Assembly: GCA_964016875.1 (NCBI GenBank)
Contig: OZ024726.1
Coordinates: forward strand, 48,968,825 to 49,032,824
Source of the DNA: Fallopia convolvulus
Taxonomy: Eukaryota; Streptophyta; Magnoliopsida; Caryophyllales; Polygonaceae
Reading direction: 5' to 3'
DNA length: 64,000 bases
In this document: positions 44,727 to 56,955 of the stretch, one piece after another
Position numbering within the stretch: position 1 is the first letter of the stretch
How the letters are laid out: each line of letters opens with the position of its first letter
The notes under the pieces: model-generated
What the model saw: the letters and a program-made list of their open reading frames with translations, nothing else
What the model was told of the DNA's origin: nothing
Databases searched by the model: none
Position numbers and translations under genes: made by a program

Positions 44727-45753
44727 TGTAGGATCGTTAGTACTTAAGCGAGTCGGCGACTCCTTCGAAGTCGTCGACTTTGAGTGTCGAAGTCACTGAC
44801 TTTGGTAAAGTCAGTGACTTTGGTAAAGTCAGTGACCTTGAAATAAGCAGCGGAATAATTAATCAAACATGAAAGATATTACCAAACTTTAAATGACAAA
44901 CGATGTATAGTGGAAACTCTTCGTAAACCAACTAGTTTACTTAGAGAAAAACCACTCCCTTCCAAGCTTCTCACTTGGTTGGATTTCAAGAGTCCTTAGA
45001 CTCGCTCTATTGATTTCTTGAGTGTTACAAAGCTCTCCCGTGTACAAGTTGAATCCCACAACCTTGAACCACGCTCTACCTTTGTACCTACACTCTCAAC
45101 CTCACGCTATGCCTAAGAACACTCGAACTCACCACTTGCACGAATCCCACGCACAAGTCTTCTTCACTACTCGTACGAATCCCACGCACGAGTCTTCTTC
45201 ACTACTAGAACTCTCTCTTTTCTTTTTCTCAAGATATACAATTATGCACGAAAGTCCTTACTTCTAACCTAAAACAACTCAGTATTTAAGCTAGAATAAG
45301 GTGTGATTTCGTGTGATATTATTTCCTATTCGGTTAAGGAAATAACATCCCACACAATCTTACAAGATCTTTCCTAATATAACATTTACGTACACATAAA
45401 ATAACTCAATGGAATCATATCATCCTCTTATGATTTTAGCACTCTTTTGTGATGATATTCTCCATAAATAAATGCCCCAGTTGTCCTGCAAACAATCGCA
45501 CATGATCTGTGTGTTCCTTCCATAAATAGTTTTCGTCGCCAGCTGGTCATGTCATTGACTTTGTCAAGTCGCCGACTTGGCTTGTAAACTTGAAGTCATT
45601 GACTTCCTTGAAACCATCACAACTTTTCAACAATAATTTCTTGCAAGTTATCCTTTGTCAGTGACTTCTTCATAAGAACTTGATGTCGCTGACTCTCCAT
45701 GCAACTTCTGTGTCATTGACCTTTGGAACCATCAAAACCCAAATCTTCTAACA
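44727..45753 (-). repeat. Right-hand full LTR copy of element C (1027 bp)
   Basis: Nearly identical to 37421-38458 (a 12-bp deletion near 45560 and about five substitutions). It is preceded by the same D-LTR junction (CTTACCTT) as the left copy and followed by the rest of the D LTR at 45754. Confidence 0.92.
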
Positions 45754-46120
45754 TTAGCTTAAATACCCTCGTGTTTAGGATAGTGGTAAGACTCTTGAGC
45801 GTAATTTTATATTTTGTGTAAGAAAGAAAGAGTGAACTTGTGCGTGAGATTCGTACAAGTGGTGTGTTGAGTGTTCTTAGGCATAGCGTGAGATTGAGAG
45901 TGTGAGTGCAAAGGTAGAGCGTGGTTCAAGGGTGTGGGATTCATTCTTGTACACGGGAGAGCAATGTAAACACTCAAGAAATCAATAGAGCGAGTCTAAG
46001 GTCTCTTGAAATCCAACCAAGTGAGAAGTTTGGAAGGAAGTGGTTTTTCTCCAAGTAAACTAGTTGGTTTACGACGAGTCGTCGACTCGTCGGACTCATT
46101 TAAGTACTAACGATGCTACA
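45754..46120 (+). repeat. 5' LTR of element D, second part
   Basis: Continues the LTR with TTAGCTTAAATACCCTCG as in the 3' LTR (57295 on) and ends AACGATGCTACA. Against the 3' LTR, about 100 bp (equivalent of roughly 57616-57720) are deleted near 46077. Confidence 0.9.
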
Positions 46121-46121
46121 A

Positions 46122-46134
46122 TTGGTATTAGAGC
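46122..46134 (+). other. Primer binding site of element D
   Basis: TTGGTATTAGAGC, one base after the LTR, is the initiator-Met site TTGGTATCAGAGC with one C-to-T change. Confidence 0.85.
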
Positions 46135-46176
46135 TTAGGCTCTAGATTGCGTTTTTAGTAATTTTATTGCAGGAAA

Positions 46177-48190
46177 ATGACGTCCACCAACACTTTTATG
46201 AATGACTCTTTCTGGAAGCCTCCAATCCTCAAGGTTGGAGAGTATAACTGGTGGGTTGAACAGATGAAGACCCATATCTGCTCGCTTGATGGTCAGTTAT
46301 GGAAGGTGATTGAATTGGGTCTAGAAACCTTTCTTGGAAAGGATGGAAAGACAGAAAAGACCGCGGTTGAGTATGATGACGTGGACTTCAAGAAGTTTGA
46401 AAAGAATGCTAGAGCAAAGAAGGTGCTTTATCATGCTCTCACTGACGGTGACCTCAAGAAGGTGATCAGATACACGACGAAAAAAGAAATTCGGGATACT
46501 CTTAAAAGACTTCATCAAGGCAATGATGATGTAAAGAAGGACAGAATCATAAGTCTCAAAGCAAAATATGACAACATCTTTCAAGGAAAAGGAGAATCTC
46601 TTCGTGATTATCACTCCAGGTTTTAAACGCTCGTGAATCAATTGGAGTTTCTTGGTGAGAAGAAACCTCAATGGAAACAAACCAACAAGCTGATCTCAGG
46701 ATTGAACAAGAGTTGGACAATATCGCTTCGTCTCTACTCACTCAAAAGGAAACCAAGTCGTTGACCTTGGAAGATCTTGTTGGACAACTCACCATGTATG
46801 GAGGCATTCAACAAAGAAGAGTGGAAAGACTTGACTTAGATAAAGTCAAGAACATTGCTCTTAAAGTGGAAAGAGCTTTTGACTTGGCTCAGGGAGACGA
46901 TGACACTGAAGGATTAGATGAGGATGTTGCTCTCTTATCTAAGGCTATGAAGAGACTGTGGAATCGCAACAAAGTTCCTGTCAAGGCTCCTGAATCAAGC
47001 AAGGAAGGGAAGGATGTGAAGGATGTCATTTGTTATCAATGTCAGGCTAGAGGACACTTTGCCAAGCATTGTCCAAAAAGGAAAAGTGGAGAGGCTGGTA
47101 AAGGAATGATGGCAACTTGAGATATGTCTGATGATGATGATGATGAAGTAGCGCCGGCAAGAGGAAATTGTTGCATGGCCATTGAAGACAAATCGTCCCA
47201 AGAGGTAAATGACTCTGAACTCTGTTCTCTTTTGGCTAGAAAATCTAGAGAACAACTGATTGCTATCATCGAAAAGCTTGGAACTCAAGTCACTGAGTTA
47301 AGAGAAAAAGTGGAAGATAATGAAGAAACAATCTCCAATCTTTTCGATGATAACAAACTCTAGTCCTCTAAGGCTATTGAATTAGAAAAGATTTCGTCTC
47401 CTAAGTCAATGACTTGTGAGTCTTGCTCAAACTCAAAGAACCAAGTTGTCGACTTGCAAAAAGAAGTAGATGACTTGGAAAAACAAGTCACTGACCTAGA
47501 AGGTGAAAGGCTTATGCTTAGGCTCGGTCATGCTAAGCTAACTAAAGAACTAGAAGATCAAAAGATTGATGATGAGACTAAAAGAAAAAGGTGGCTAGAT
47601 GAGTTTGTTGCTGAAAAGGCTCAGGAGGTCAGAAATGACTATAAAAAGAAATTTGTGAAGGAGGTTGATAGGTCTGAGATTGGATATGCTCGTGCATCTA
47701 ACACTTAGGGTACCTAACATGCTTCCTTTTTGTCTAAAGGTAAAGCCCCTATGGGTAGCAACAATGCAAGTTGTTCTACTCATGTGGTGACCAATCAAGA
47801 CAAAGGGAAGCAACAGTGGTATCCTGATCAAAAGGTGCACAAAATATGGAAAAAAACAAACCCAGAACCGGGCTCCCTCACAAATTGACTTTCATTCACG
47901 CATTAACAACAAACCCATCTATCCGGGCTTTAGCAAGTATGTTGCCCTAAAGTCTCACAGGACATGTTGGTATTGTGGCAAGCCCGATCACTACCAACAT
48001 GATTGTCACAAAAAAGCAAGAGATGATGAAAATGCAAGGTGACAAACTCTGAATGACAGTTCTGGCAAACCCACTGTCACTGACTATCCTCCGGGATCTG
48101 TGTGTGCTAATTGTGACAAATGTTGCCCTAGAAACTACTATGTTGCCAAACCCAGAGGAGTTAGACAACTCTGGGTTCGTAAGAACTAAT
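46177..48190 (+). pseudogene. Element D gag (broken)
   Basis: ATG 46177 opens the frame to 46626 with PPILKVGEYNWWVEQMKTHI and KKVLYHALTDGDLKKVIRYT, the copia capsid (UBN2-like) domain. After a stop (46624-46626) and a shift near 46680, LTLEDLVGQLTMYGGIQQRR leads to the first zinc knuckle CYQCQARGHFAKHC (about 47034-47075). A coiled coil follows (LIAIIEKLGTQVTELREKVE, DDLEKQVTDLEGERLML). The second knuckle CWYCGKPDHYQHDC is at about 47964-48005. Stops at 47118-47120, 47361-47363 and 47706-47708 interrupt it. It would form the particle and bind RNA. Confidence 0.9.
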
Positions 48191-48197
48191 TCTTTCA

Positions 48198-51100
48198 ATG
48201 CAACTTGAAGTGGGTGACAAGGAGCCCTGGTTTATTGATAGTGCGTGCTCAACTCATATGTCGGGAAACCCCAGGGATTTCATCTCACTTCAAGAATACA
48301 AGGGAGGTAAGATTACCTTCGGCAACAATAGTAAAGGTGGTATTTTTGGTATTGGTACGATAAGATTTTCAGACAAGTTAACAATAGATAATGTGAATTT
48401 AGTGAACAATCTCAGTTTTAAGCTTTCAAGTGCTTCTCAAATCTATGCTAATGAAAAATATCAAGTTGTTTTTGATAGGAAGGGTTGTCAAGTACAAGAA
48501 ATTAACTGAGGGAAGATTCTTCTAAAAGGGGTGTGTGAAAACAATCTTTACACTGTGGACCCCTGTTTCGAAACTGAAGAAAAGTTGTGTCTTAGAACAG
48601 TTACAGACGTCACCGACCTATGGCACAAAAGATTTGGTCATGCGAGCTTTCAACTCCTTGACAAACTTCATAGGCAAGAGCTGGTTAGAGGGCTACCTAA
48701 GATAGATCCAAGCAAGCATGAAGTTTGTGAAACGTGTGTAAGAGGTAAGCAAGTGAAGTCATCCTTCAAATCCAAGAAGGAGGTAAGTACCACTAAACCC
48801 TTAGAGTTGATTCATATAGATTTATGTGGTCCCATAAGAATCCAAAGTCGTGGAGGAAATAGCTATATTTTTTGTCATTGTTGATGACTTTTCACGGTAT
48901 ACTTGGACAATTTTTCTGTCTTCTAAAGATCAGGTCTTTGAAGAATTTGAAGCATGGCTAAAAGGCTGTCGAGAAAAAGCTTAAAGCTGTTCTTGTTTCT
49001 ATAAGGTCAGATCATGGAACGGAATTTGACAACTCTGAATTTCTGGTTTTCTGCAAGAAGAATGGCATAAGTCACAACTTCTCAGCGCCAAGAACTCCTC
49101 AACAAAATGATGTGGTAGAGAGGAAGAATCGTGCCTTGGAGAACATGTCGCAGACCATGCTTATCTCAAGTGGTCTTCCAAGGAATTTCTGGGGCGAAGT
49201 CATAAATGCATCTTGCTATGTGATGAATCGAGCCATGCTTCATCCACTTCTTGCAAAAACTCCTTATGAACTGCTAAGAGGAGTCAAGCCCAGTGTCGCC
49301 CACTTACGCACCTTTGGTTGCAAGTGCTAAATTAATAATAACGGCAAGGACAAGTTAGGGAAATTCAAACAAAGGAGTGATGTATGCACTTTTGTAGGTT
49401 ATTCCCCTCACAGTAAAGCCTACAAAGTGTTCAACAAAAGGACGAGGAAAATTGAGGAAAGTGTGCATGTTGTGTTCGATGAGAACACGATGGGAGGTTC
49501 GATGATTCAGGATCTTAATGATGGTGATCAAGGATTCTATCTGGTTCAAGAGGATCTACTTCCAACTGATACAACAAAAAAAGATTCAATAGTCAATGAC
49601 AATTTTGGTGTCGCCGACTTAGACAGTTCAGGGGGAAGTAATCAAGGTCAAAGTTTAGGTGACAATGAGTCAGAAAATGAGAAAACACTTGAGAGATGTT
49701 CAAGTCTGGAAGATTCTGATGAAGAGTCAGGAAGAACACCACAGACTCAAGTCGGCGACTTAACAGATCTACAGGTTAGGAACTATCAACAGAAAAGTGC
49801 TCATCCTGTTACCAACATCCTCACTGATTTCTCAAAGGGTGTGTAAACCAGATCTTCTCTAAACAACTTCTTTGCTTTCAATGCTTTCATCTCAATGTTG
49901 GAGCCTGAAAATGTTGAACAAGCGTTGAAAGATTCAGATTGGGTCAGTGTCATGCAAGAGGTGCTTCATCAGTTTGAAAGAAATAAGGTTTGGCATTTGG
50001 TCCAAGGCCAAAGGGAAGATCTGTGATTGGAACACGATGGGTATTCAGAAAGAAACTGGATGATGAAGGAAATGTGGTCAGAAACAAAGCAAGGCTGGTA
50101 GTTAAGGGATACAATCAGCAGGAGGGCATTGACTATGATGAGACGTTTGCTCTAGTGGCTCGTCTTGAGGCTATTAGATTGCTCATTGCCTATTTTGCTC
50201 ATCATGGGTTCAAACTACAACAAATGGATGTCAAGACTGCATTCTTGAATGGATACTAAATGAGGAAGTATATGTTGAACAGACTTCGGGTTTTGAAGAT
50301 GTTGCCCACCCGGATCATGTCTGCAAAATGGACAAAGCTCTTTATGGATTAAAGCAAGCACCTCGTGCTTGGTATGATCGTTTGTCACAATTCTTGATTC
50401 AACATGGATATGTTCGAGGAGAGGTTGACAAGACTCAATTCTTGTTGAAGGAAGGAAACCATACGCTGGTTGTTCAGGTCTATGTCGATGACATCATTTT
50501 TGGTTCAACAAATGATAAGCTGGTGAAGAAGTTCGCTGACCTCATGTCTAGTGAGTTTGAATTGAGCATGGTCGGTGAGCTCAAGTTCTTTTTAGGACTT
50601 TAAGTTGTGCAAAGTGAGGATGGGACACGCGTTCATCAACAGAAGTATCTTAGAGAATGTGTTAAAAAGTTCGGTCTTGAAAACGCTAAACCGTTTGATA
50701 CTCCCATGTCGCCGACTACCTCACTTGGAAAAGATGACAAGGATCCAGAAGTCAATGCTACTATGTACATGGGTATGATTGGGTCATTACTCTATCTCAC
50801 AACAAGCAGACCTGATATTGTGTTTGGAGTATGTCTATGTGCTAGATTTCAAGCCGATCCAAGAGAGTCCCACTTAAAAGCTGTTAAAAGAATCATTCGC
50901 TATCTTAAGGGGACTGTGTTTATGGTATCCAAGAGGATTTGATTTTAAAATTTTCGGCTACACAGATGCTGATTTTGTTGGAAATCGTGTTGATAGAAAA
51001 AGCACTTCAGGGATGGCTCAATTTCTTGGTCTTGCCTTGTGTCATGGGGATCTAGAAAGCAAAATTATGTTGCCCTATCAACGACGGAAGCAAAATACAT

Positions 51101-51412
51101 TGCAACTGCGGCATGTTGCTCTCAACTCTTATGGATCAAGTAACAAGTCAGTGACTATGGTGTGAAGTGTGGGTCAGTACCCATACTATGTGACAACACT
51201 AGTGCAATCAACATCTCAAAGAATCCGGTGCAACATTCAAAGACAAAACACATTGAGATAAGGCACCACTTTCTTCAAGAGTGTAGAAAAAGGTATGGTC
51301 ACTATGGATTTTTGTAGAACAAGTGATCAAAGAGAAGACATCTTCACAAAAGCCTTAAATCGTGAACCCTTTGAACAACTCCGCATGGAACTAGGTATGA
51401 TCTCTCTTCAAT
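48198..51412 (+). pseudogene. Element D pol (broken)
   Basis: The order is the copia one. Protease has PWFIDSACSTHMSGN with its Asp intact (48198-48509). The pre-integrase zinc domain is WHKRFGHASFQLLDKLH and CETCVRG (about 48620-48745). The integrase core has HIDLCGPIRI, SDHGTEFDNSEF and TPQQNDVVERKNRAL, with Asp for the usual Gly before VVE. RT has KGYNQQEGIDYDETFA and YVDDIIFGSTNDK (50481 on). RNase H has GYTDADFVGN, CDNTSAINISKNPVQHSKTK. There are at least six stops or frameshifts (for example 49328-49330, 49844-49846, near 50259 and 50601-50603). Sequence is close to element C. Confidence 0.92.
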
Positions 51413-52177
51413 GATCTATTTCCCTACATGAATTCCCTCAATGATTGGCTAGAATTGATTATTTTGCATGTGTTTTGAAGGCATGGCTTTTATGGTATAA
51501 TTCTTAACATTTTTGATAGACTTCATATTTAGGAAACCCCATGCATTTGACTTGTCGATGACTTTTGCTTCATTCAGTATGTGTACAACCTCTTTGAGCT
51601 CTTTGTTTTAGCCCAAAAGAATCCAACCTAATGATCTTAACCCTCATTACTAGCCCAAGTGATGGTTGGTTCTAATGCCTGTCCCTGACCTATCTTGTTT
51701 TGAGAGTCTCTATGAGCCTGTTTTGAATTTCCTATGAAACGGAGACTTATCATCATGATCGACAAATCCTCAATAAAATGCTTTATACTTGGTTTGCTTT
51801 GGCACTCCCTGTGCAACCCTAACGCCAAGTAAGTTCTTTAAGAGAAAGTCATGTTGTGTGCAAAAGTCATGGACATTTGAGAAGAGCAGTTTCTATCATA
51901 GAAGTCGCCGACTTGATCAAGGTTAGTGACTGTGTGTTTTGGCGCGAGAAAAAGATCATGGCTTAACAATATCTTTTAAAATTATAAAGTTTTCAAAAAG
52001 AAGGAAAGAGAAAAATCTGGTGATTTGACAACTTCCTTAATGATGGAAGTTCTCTTCTTTATTATGCCCAACCGTCAAGAGAAAAAGGTACTTTCTATCT
52101 CATAATCTTTTCTCTCTCTCGTCCTCTGCTCTCTCTCTCTCTCTCGAACTCAAACCCTCAAACCTTCAAACCCTTCA
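51413..52177 (+). other. Element D spacer between pol and the extra gene
   Basis: No reading frame with a family motif. The text parallels the C 3' region. A CT-rich stretch (CTCTCTCTCTCTCTCGAAC, about 52131-52149) just before the next ATG may be part of the extra gene leader or promoter. Confidence 0.55.
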
Positions 52178-55100
52178 ATGGCGTTCCCTTCCAACACCTC
52201 TAACCACCCTGCCTCACCCAAAAACCAAGTCGAAAGTCCTGAATCTGCCAAGAAGAAGATCATTACCCTCTTTGGTGATGAATTTCTTCGCGCTCTTATG
52301 TCTGGACAATCGTCCTCATCAATCGTCCCTCAAACCGCCATTGAAAAACCTTCTCTGAACCCATCTTGCCCACAAGGCCAAAATCCAAACTCTTCTTCTC
52401 AAAAATCACAACCCTCATCTCCCATTCCCACTGAAAAATCCCAAAACCCTCCATCCACACAAAACGAAACTGAAACCCTAGCCCTCTCACCGGAATCTGG
52501 AAAACCGCGCCAAACAGCGCAACCGGTGGTTATTCCAGAAACCGGTGACTTATCTACACCCAAACCCTTAGAGAGAGAAAGTGTCGAGGAAGAGAAAGTG
52601 AAAACTCCCAATCCAAAGTCTATGGAGTTTGAGGAAACTAAAACGGTTGTCAAGTCGTTTGAGCAAAAGGAAGAAGAAAAAGCCTCGGAGGATATAGTGT
52701 TAGACTCTCATAAGCAGATTGAAACAGAGGAGAACCAACGACTATCTCCTCAAGATCAAACAAAGGCTGTCAATGACTCTCCCAAAGTCACTGACACAAA
52801 CGCTGGTATGGAGATGGATGACAAGGTTTTTGACAAGGAAGTCTCTCAGAAGGAACCGATTGACACTTCTGAAGAAGGTACTCATTCTAATCCAATCTTG
52901 ATCTCTAGGAAATCCAAGTATGCTGAATCTGTTAAGAAAAAACCCAGAAAAGGATTTGTTTGGTGATGATTCTGAGTTGCTTAAAGATGATGAAATTGAG
53001 ATACCTCCTCCTTTTCTCCAAGATTAGAGATACAAGTGCTAGAGCCACAGCTGTGGCTCTTAAAGCCAAAAAGGGCAAGGGGTTGGAAACCCCTGAGGCT
53101 GCCTCAGAGGGCGGTGACTCTTTTTTCTTTGAGAAGGTCATAAGGAAGAAAAGGGGGAGATCACCAAAATCTGTTGTTCGTTCTAGTAAGAAGAAGAAGT
53201 AAAGTGTAATTGTTGACATAACTTCTAGGGAGTTTACCAAGGATTTACTGTGGGGGGAAACTTCTTAAAAGAGTTCGAACTGTCTAAGGTTACTGACTGG
53301 TTGAAAAAGCAAAAATGGGATAATCTGGTACAAGGGGAGCATGAGTATAACCCTCAAATGGTTAAGATGTTTTATGAGTCTTTAGTGATTGAGTACACAT
53401 GAAACATGACTATTGGGAGATACATGGTTTACAAGAAGACATACTCTTTCACTAGCAAGGACGTTAATGACATCTTGGAGATACCACATGAAGGTTTTGC
53501 TGAGTACTTCAAAGGAGCTTGGCCTGAAGGTGTTGATGACCGAGAGATTATGTAACACCCACTTTACTTACCCTGGAAGTATTACCGCTAGTAACCCCGA
53601 TTAGGACTAAACCAGAGTAACCCAAGGCTTTAACCTGATAGAACTTACTAGAACAAGGTAAATGAAACCATTTAAAACCTAACAAAATTAAGTAAAACTT
53701 TACAGCGGAGAAGAGAATAAAAGGTCTTATACAAGCCTTAACTTAAAAAGAATTAGTAAATAAATAGAACAACCTTCTATTTAAACAAAGTCTTTATCAA
53801 GTCTTCCTTAAGTTCTTAACTTCTTTTCCACTTTGCTTTGCAGAAGCCTAACCAAGAACTTCACTCAAGTATAGCCATTGGAAACCTTTCTTCAACTTCT
53901 GGAGCTTCAAATCTCTGAATCCGCCTCTTGAATCAACTTCCAAGAAGAGCCTGATGTGTCGTATACCAACGGTGGACACCAGCCGACCATATAAAAGAAA
54001 AGAAGATGGACGGGTTAGTCTAATGAAAGACTAAGCAAGCGGAGAAACTAACTTGGTTCTTATGGTTGTAACTAAACATATTGGCATCAAAATCCGAATA
54101 GACTCAGATTATGATCCAACAGTTAGCAGTCTTATAGAGAATAAGAAGGAGACTTGCATAAACAAGAGAGAGAACACCACAACTTGTTGTTCCTTTAAGA
54201 AGCATAAACAATTGTTGGGAACTCATATTAATCACATAACATCTTGAAAAGTCTCCATCGACTAATCAGATTGACTTAATCAAAGTTTGATTAAGAATCA
54301 TTCATAATCGGGAGTAAGAATGGTTATCGAATAGACTAACCATCCGGGTACATTAATGTGCCTAACGCACTTATCTTATATTACTTTCAAAACTTTTTAC
54401 AAACCTGTTGGTAACTTTTAATCGACTGAAACCGCCAAGAATCCACATGTACATGTGACATCAAGATGAGAGGGATTATTTCATCCATGGTCATTGACGA
54501 ACAACTAGTACTAATTGCACTTAGCTAGAGTGCATAAACACCTCCTCCAGCGTTGAGCGAGGTATGAGTCATGACTCGAATATTGGGATATGATAGCGAA
54601 CTAAACCTCCCAATATAAACTGTGCTATAAAGAGGTCATCGGAGACTCGGCTCCTACCCCTGAAAACTAACTTACTTCACAATAATGTCTCAGCATGAGA
54701 CCACATACAAGGTCACACATAGCGGACCTAAATCCAGTTCTATCACGAAACTGAATAAATAACATGATCATTATTTCTAACAAATATAACGACCTATCAT
54801 ATTTTATTAAGCACACACATTGTTCCCAACACAAATATTAAATGGGATTCAATTCATCATTTAATAACCATAATGCAAGAGAGAACCGTCCACTTGCATC
54901 AACGTCCTTAGCAATTCAATAGTAATCTTTATCATCCTTCTGCCAAATATAACAAAAGGATTCTCAACAACGAGCTCACGAAAAACACTTCTTAGTTGAA
55001 TACTCAACTTCTACAACTTCCTAATCAATAAATGATTTGATTTTGTATATCGAATATAAAATCAATCCTTAGTTATCATGCTTTAAGGAGCCATCTTGGC

Positions 55101-56515
55101 GAAATTATAACTAATTATCCGCTTCACTTTTGAAACAATTTTCTAAATAAAAATTGTTCATTAGCAACAGTTCTTAAAGGTGACCAAATCTCGTATCAAA
55201 CGGATTAACAACGAATCCCAAGCAATTATCAGAAGTCCTTTACCTGCCAATCGGTGTCAAAACTTGTATTCGCTATAACTGAAGATCCTGACGTCCGTTT
55301 CTCGAGCGGTTTGAACCTGTGAGACCGTATCAACATCAAGATTATAAAAACCATAAATTTAATTAGCAAAGCGGAACCGAAAGGCCCTTACGGTGGCTCC
55401 GCAACCAACCCGCTAATTAATTTCGATCGTAATTACCTTCACTCGAGCCCATGGCTCGTTTAGCTCGATAGTGGCTTGATCGGAGGCTAGCGGGGCAAGC
55501 TTGGATGGCGAGTAACTACCTGGGATGTCGAGGTGGTTGAGTGGTGGCCCGACGGTGGTCCTAAACAACCTACGCACGCACCAATCGGGTGCGGGAGGCC
55601 TCGACGAGTTGCTCGATGCCATGGGTGGCTACGCTACCACAGTTGGCTGGTGGCCCACCCGTCTTCAACAGCTTCGGGGTGGTGACCCAAGGTGATGGAG
55701 TCGCCGGCGACGTCGGGCAGCGAGGTAGAGTAGATACCCGACGGTGCTGAAGCCAATTCTTTCTTCCCGAGCCCAGCGTTCCGTCCTTGCTGGTTTCCTG
55801 ATGCACATGGGGGAAGAGGCGGTTGAGCAAGAAGAAAAGGCGGAGGAGAAGGTTGTGGACGGGGCAGAAAAGGCGGAGGAGAAGAGGTAGTCAGTGGACA
55901 AGGATTCTCCCACCCGAGCCAGTCGTTTCGTCCTAATATACCTCTCTCTCCGATTCCTTTTTGTTTAGTTCGAGCCCCTTCCTGAAGTTTCAAAATGGGA
56001 ATTGAGAAAAAGGTGATGTTCAATTACCTTATCAGTAACTTACTTCCGAGAGAACTCAAGAGGAAGGCTGCCTCTACTCAAGATCTGCTGGTTATGGATA
56101 AGATAATCAAGGGAAAGAAGGTGAACATGCCTCGTTTAATGATGCTTCATATGAAGCATGTGCTTGAAACTGCGAAGCATGCGTTCCCTTATGGCATGTT
56201 GATTGCTTTAATGATGACTGAGCACAAGGTATATGTGGATGGTGGTGATGTCCTCAACACCAGAGTTCTGAATAAGGAGATGATCCGGAAGTTTGGCTGG
56301 AATTGGGTTGATGGACAATGGGTGTCGAAGGGTTGATGGACAAGAATACCCAGGAAGAGGGAATGCAATCTGCTCAAGTGGTCGGTGAACTGAAAGATCT
56401 CAAGGAGCAGTATATGATTCTCAAAGGGATGATTGAGAAGCTTCAGAACATGTGTGGCAATGTGCTTATAAAGATCAATGCAGTAGAGGACCGACTCAAT
56501 GAGTTTGGAGCCTGA
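52178..56515 (+). pseudogene. Element D extra gene after pol (plant transposon protein-like), split by a solo LTR
   Basis: ATG 52178 opens a 262-codon frame: KKKIITLFGDEFLRALMSG, a Ser/Pro/Gln-rich linker, then an acidic Lys/Glu-rich section. A basic block (FFEKVIRKKRGRSPKS, SSKKKK) follows in another frame and looks like a nuclear signal. EYNPQMVKMFYESLVIEY and RYMVYKKTYSFTSKDVNDIL resemble the domain called putative plant transposon protein. The insert 53551 to about 55990 splits it. After it come MFNYLISNLLPRELKRKAAS, MPRLMMLHMKHVLETAKHAF and a coiled-coil tail (ELKDLKEQYMILKGMIEKLQ) to TGA 56513-56515. I see no signal peptide or membrane segment, so an envelope role is not supported. Confidence 0.75.
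53551..55990 (-). mobile_element. Solo LTR of TGTAACACC type in the D extra gene
   Basis: It begins TGTAACACCCAC right after GACCGAGAGATTA and ends near TTCAAAATGGG, where the host frame resumes. Phrases shared with the LTR at 30280 (TTGTTGGGAACTCATATTAATC, TAACGCACTTATCTTA) show family relation. In that copy the primer site shows that this end is the 3' end, so orientation here is reverse. The right 580 bp are G/C-rich. No internal genes are present. I found no matching target duplication, and the right end is uncertain. Confidence 0.65.
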
Positions 56516-56955
56516 TGTCAATGATTGTCGCACACTCATGGCCTTCTCTACTCCTCTTTTTCTACCCCTACCACATTATCCCTCTAGTTTAAAAGATTTT
56601 TCTTTTAGTTCGATTTGGTTGTACTGCATTTCTGAATTGTTTGTTTTTGCATCGTACTTTTTCTCTTGCTTTGGTGGATGACTATCTATGACTGTTTTGA
56701 TATTATGCTTTAAGTTCCATATTTGCCTCAGATTTCTCTACTCGTTTTAGCAATCTTTTTAATGATCCCAAAAGGGGGAATTAACCGGGGAAATAGATTT
56801 ATAAGGGGGATCAAAATACTGAAATCATGTGGATACTAAGCTTAGGGGGGACTTTTTATGGTTTTTGTGCCTTGCTCTTTTTACTGTGATTGTATTTGTA
56901 TGCTGCAAAGTTTCTATCAGAATAGGTTGTTTGTCACCATCAAAAAGGGGGAATT

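Larger units (their letters stand above)
37421..45753 (-). mobile_element. Element C: reverse-strand SIRE-type copia element with internal deletions, in the 5' LTR of D
   Basis: Reading from right to left: LTR (44727-45753), a rearranged block (44435-44726), a primer site (44415-44433), gag, pol, a reduced 3' region, a purine tract and the 3' LTR (37421-38458). The two full LTRs are almost identical (about five substitutions and one 12-bp indel by eye). Against D, element C lacks the gag capsid core and most of the extra gene. Flanks share only TT (ACCTT left, TTAGC right) instead of a 5-bp duplication, in line with later rearrangement at the right end. Confidence 0.9.

Noticed and set aside
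37231..45753. CRISPR-like array from repeated GTCACTGACTT motifs
   Set aside because: Spacing is irregular, the motif is short and it occurs in plant LTRs and genes. It has nothing in common with a repeat-spacer array.
52178..52966. Envelope protein call for the extra gene of D
   Set aside because: No signal peptide, no membrane segment and no cysteine-rich ectodomain are visible. I kept the neutral description.
55413..56023. Reverse open frames with Pro/Ser-rich text in the solo LTR
   Set aside because: They overlap each other in two frames in a G/C-rich stretch and lack known motifs. They more likely reflect the composition of the LTR promoter-side region.
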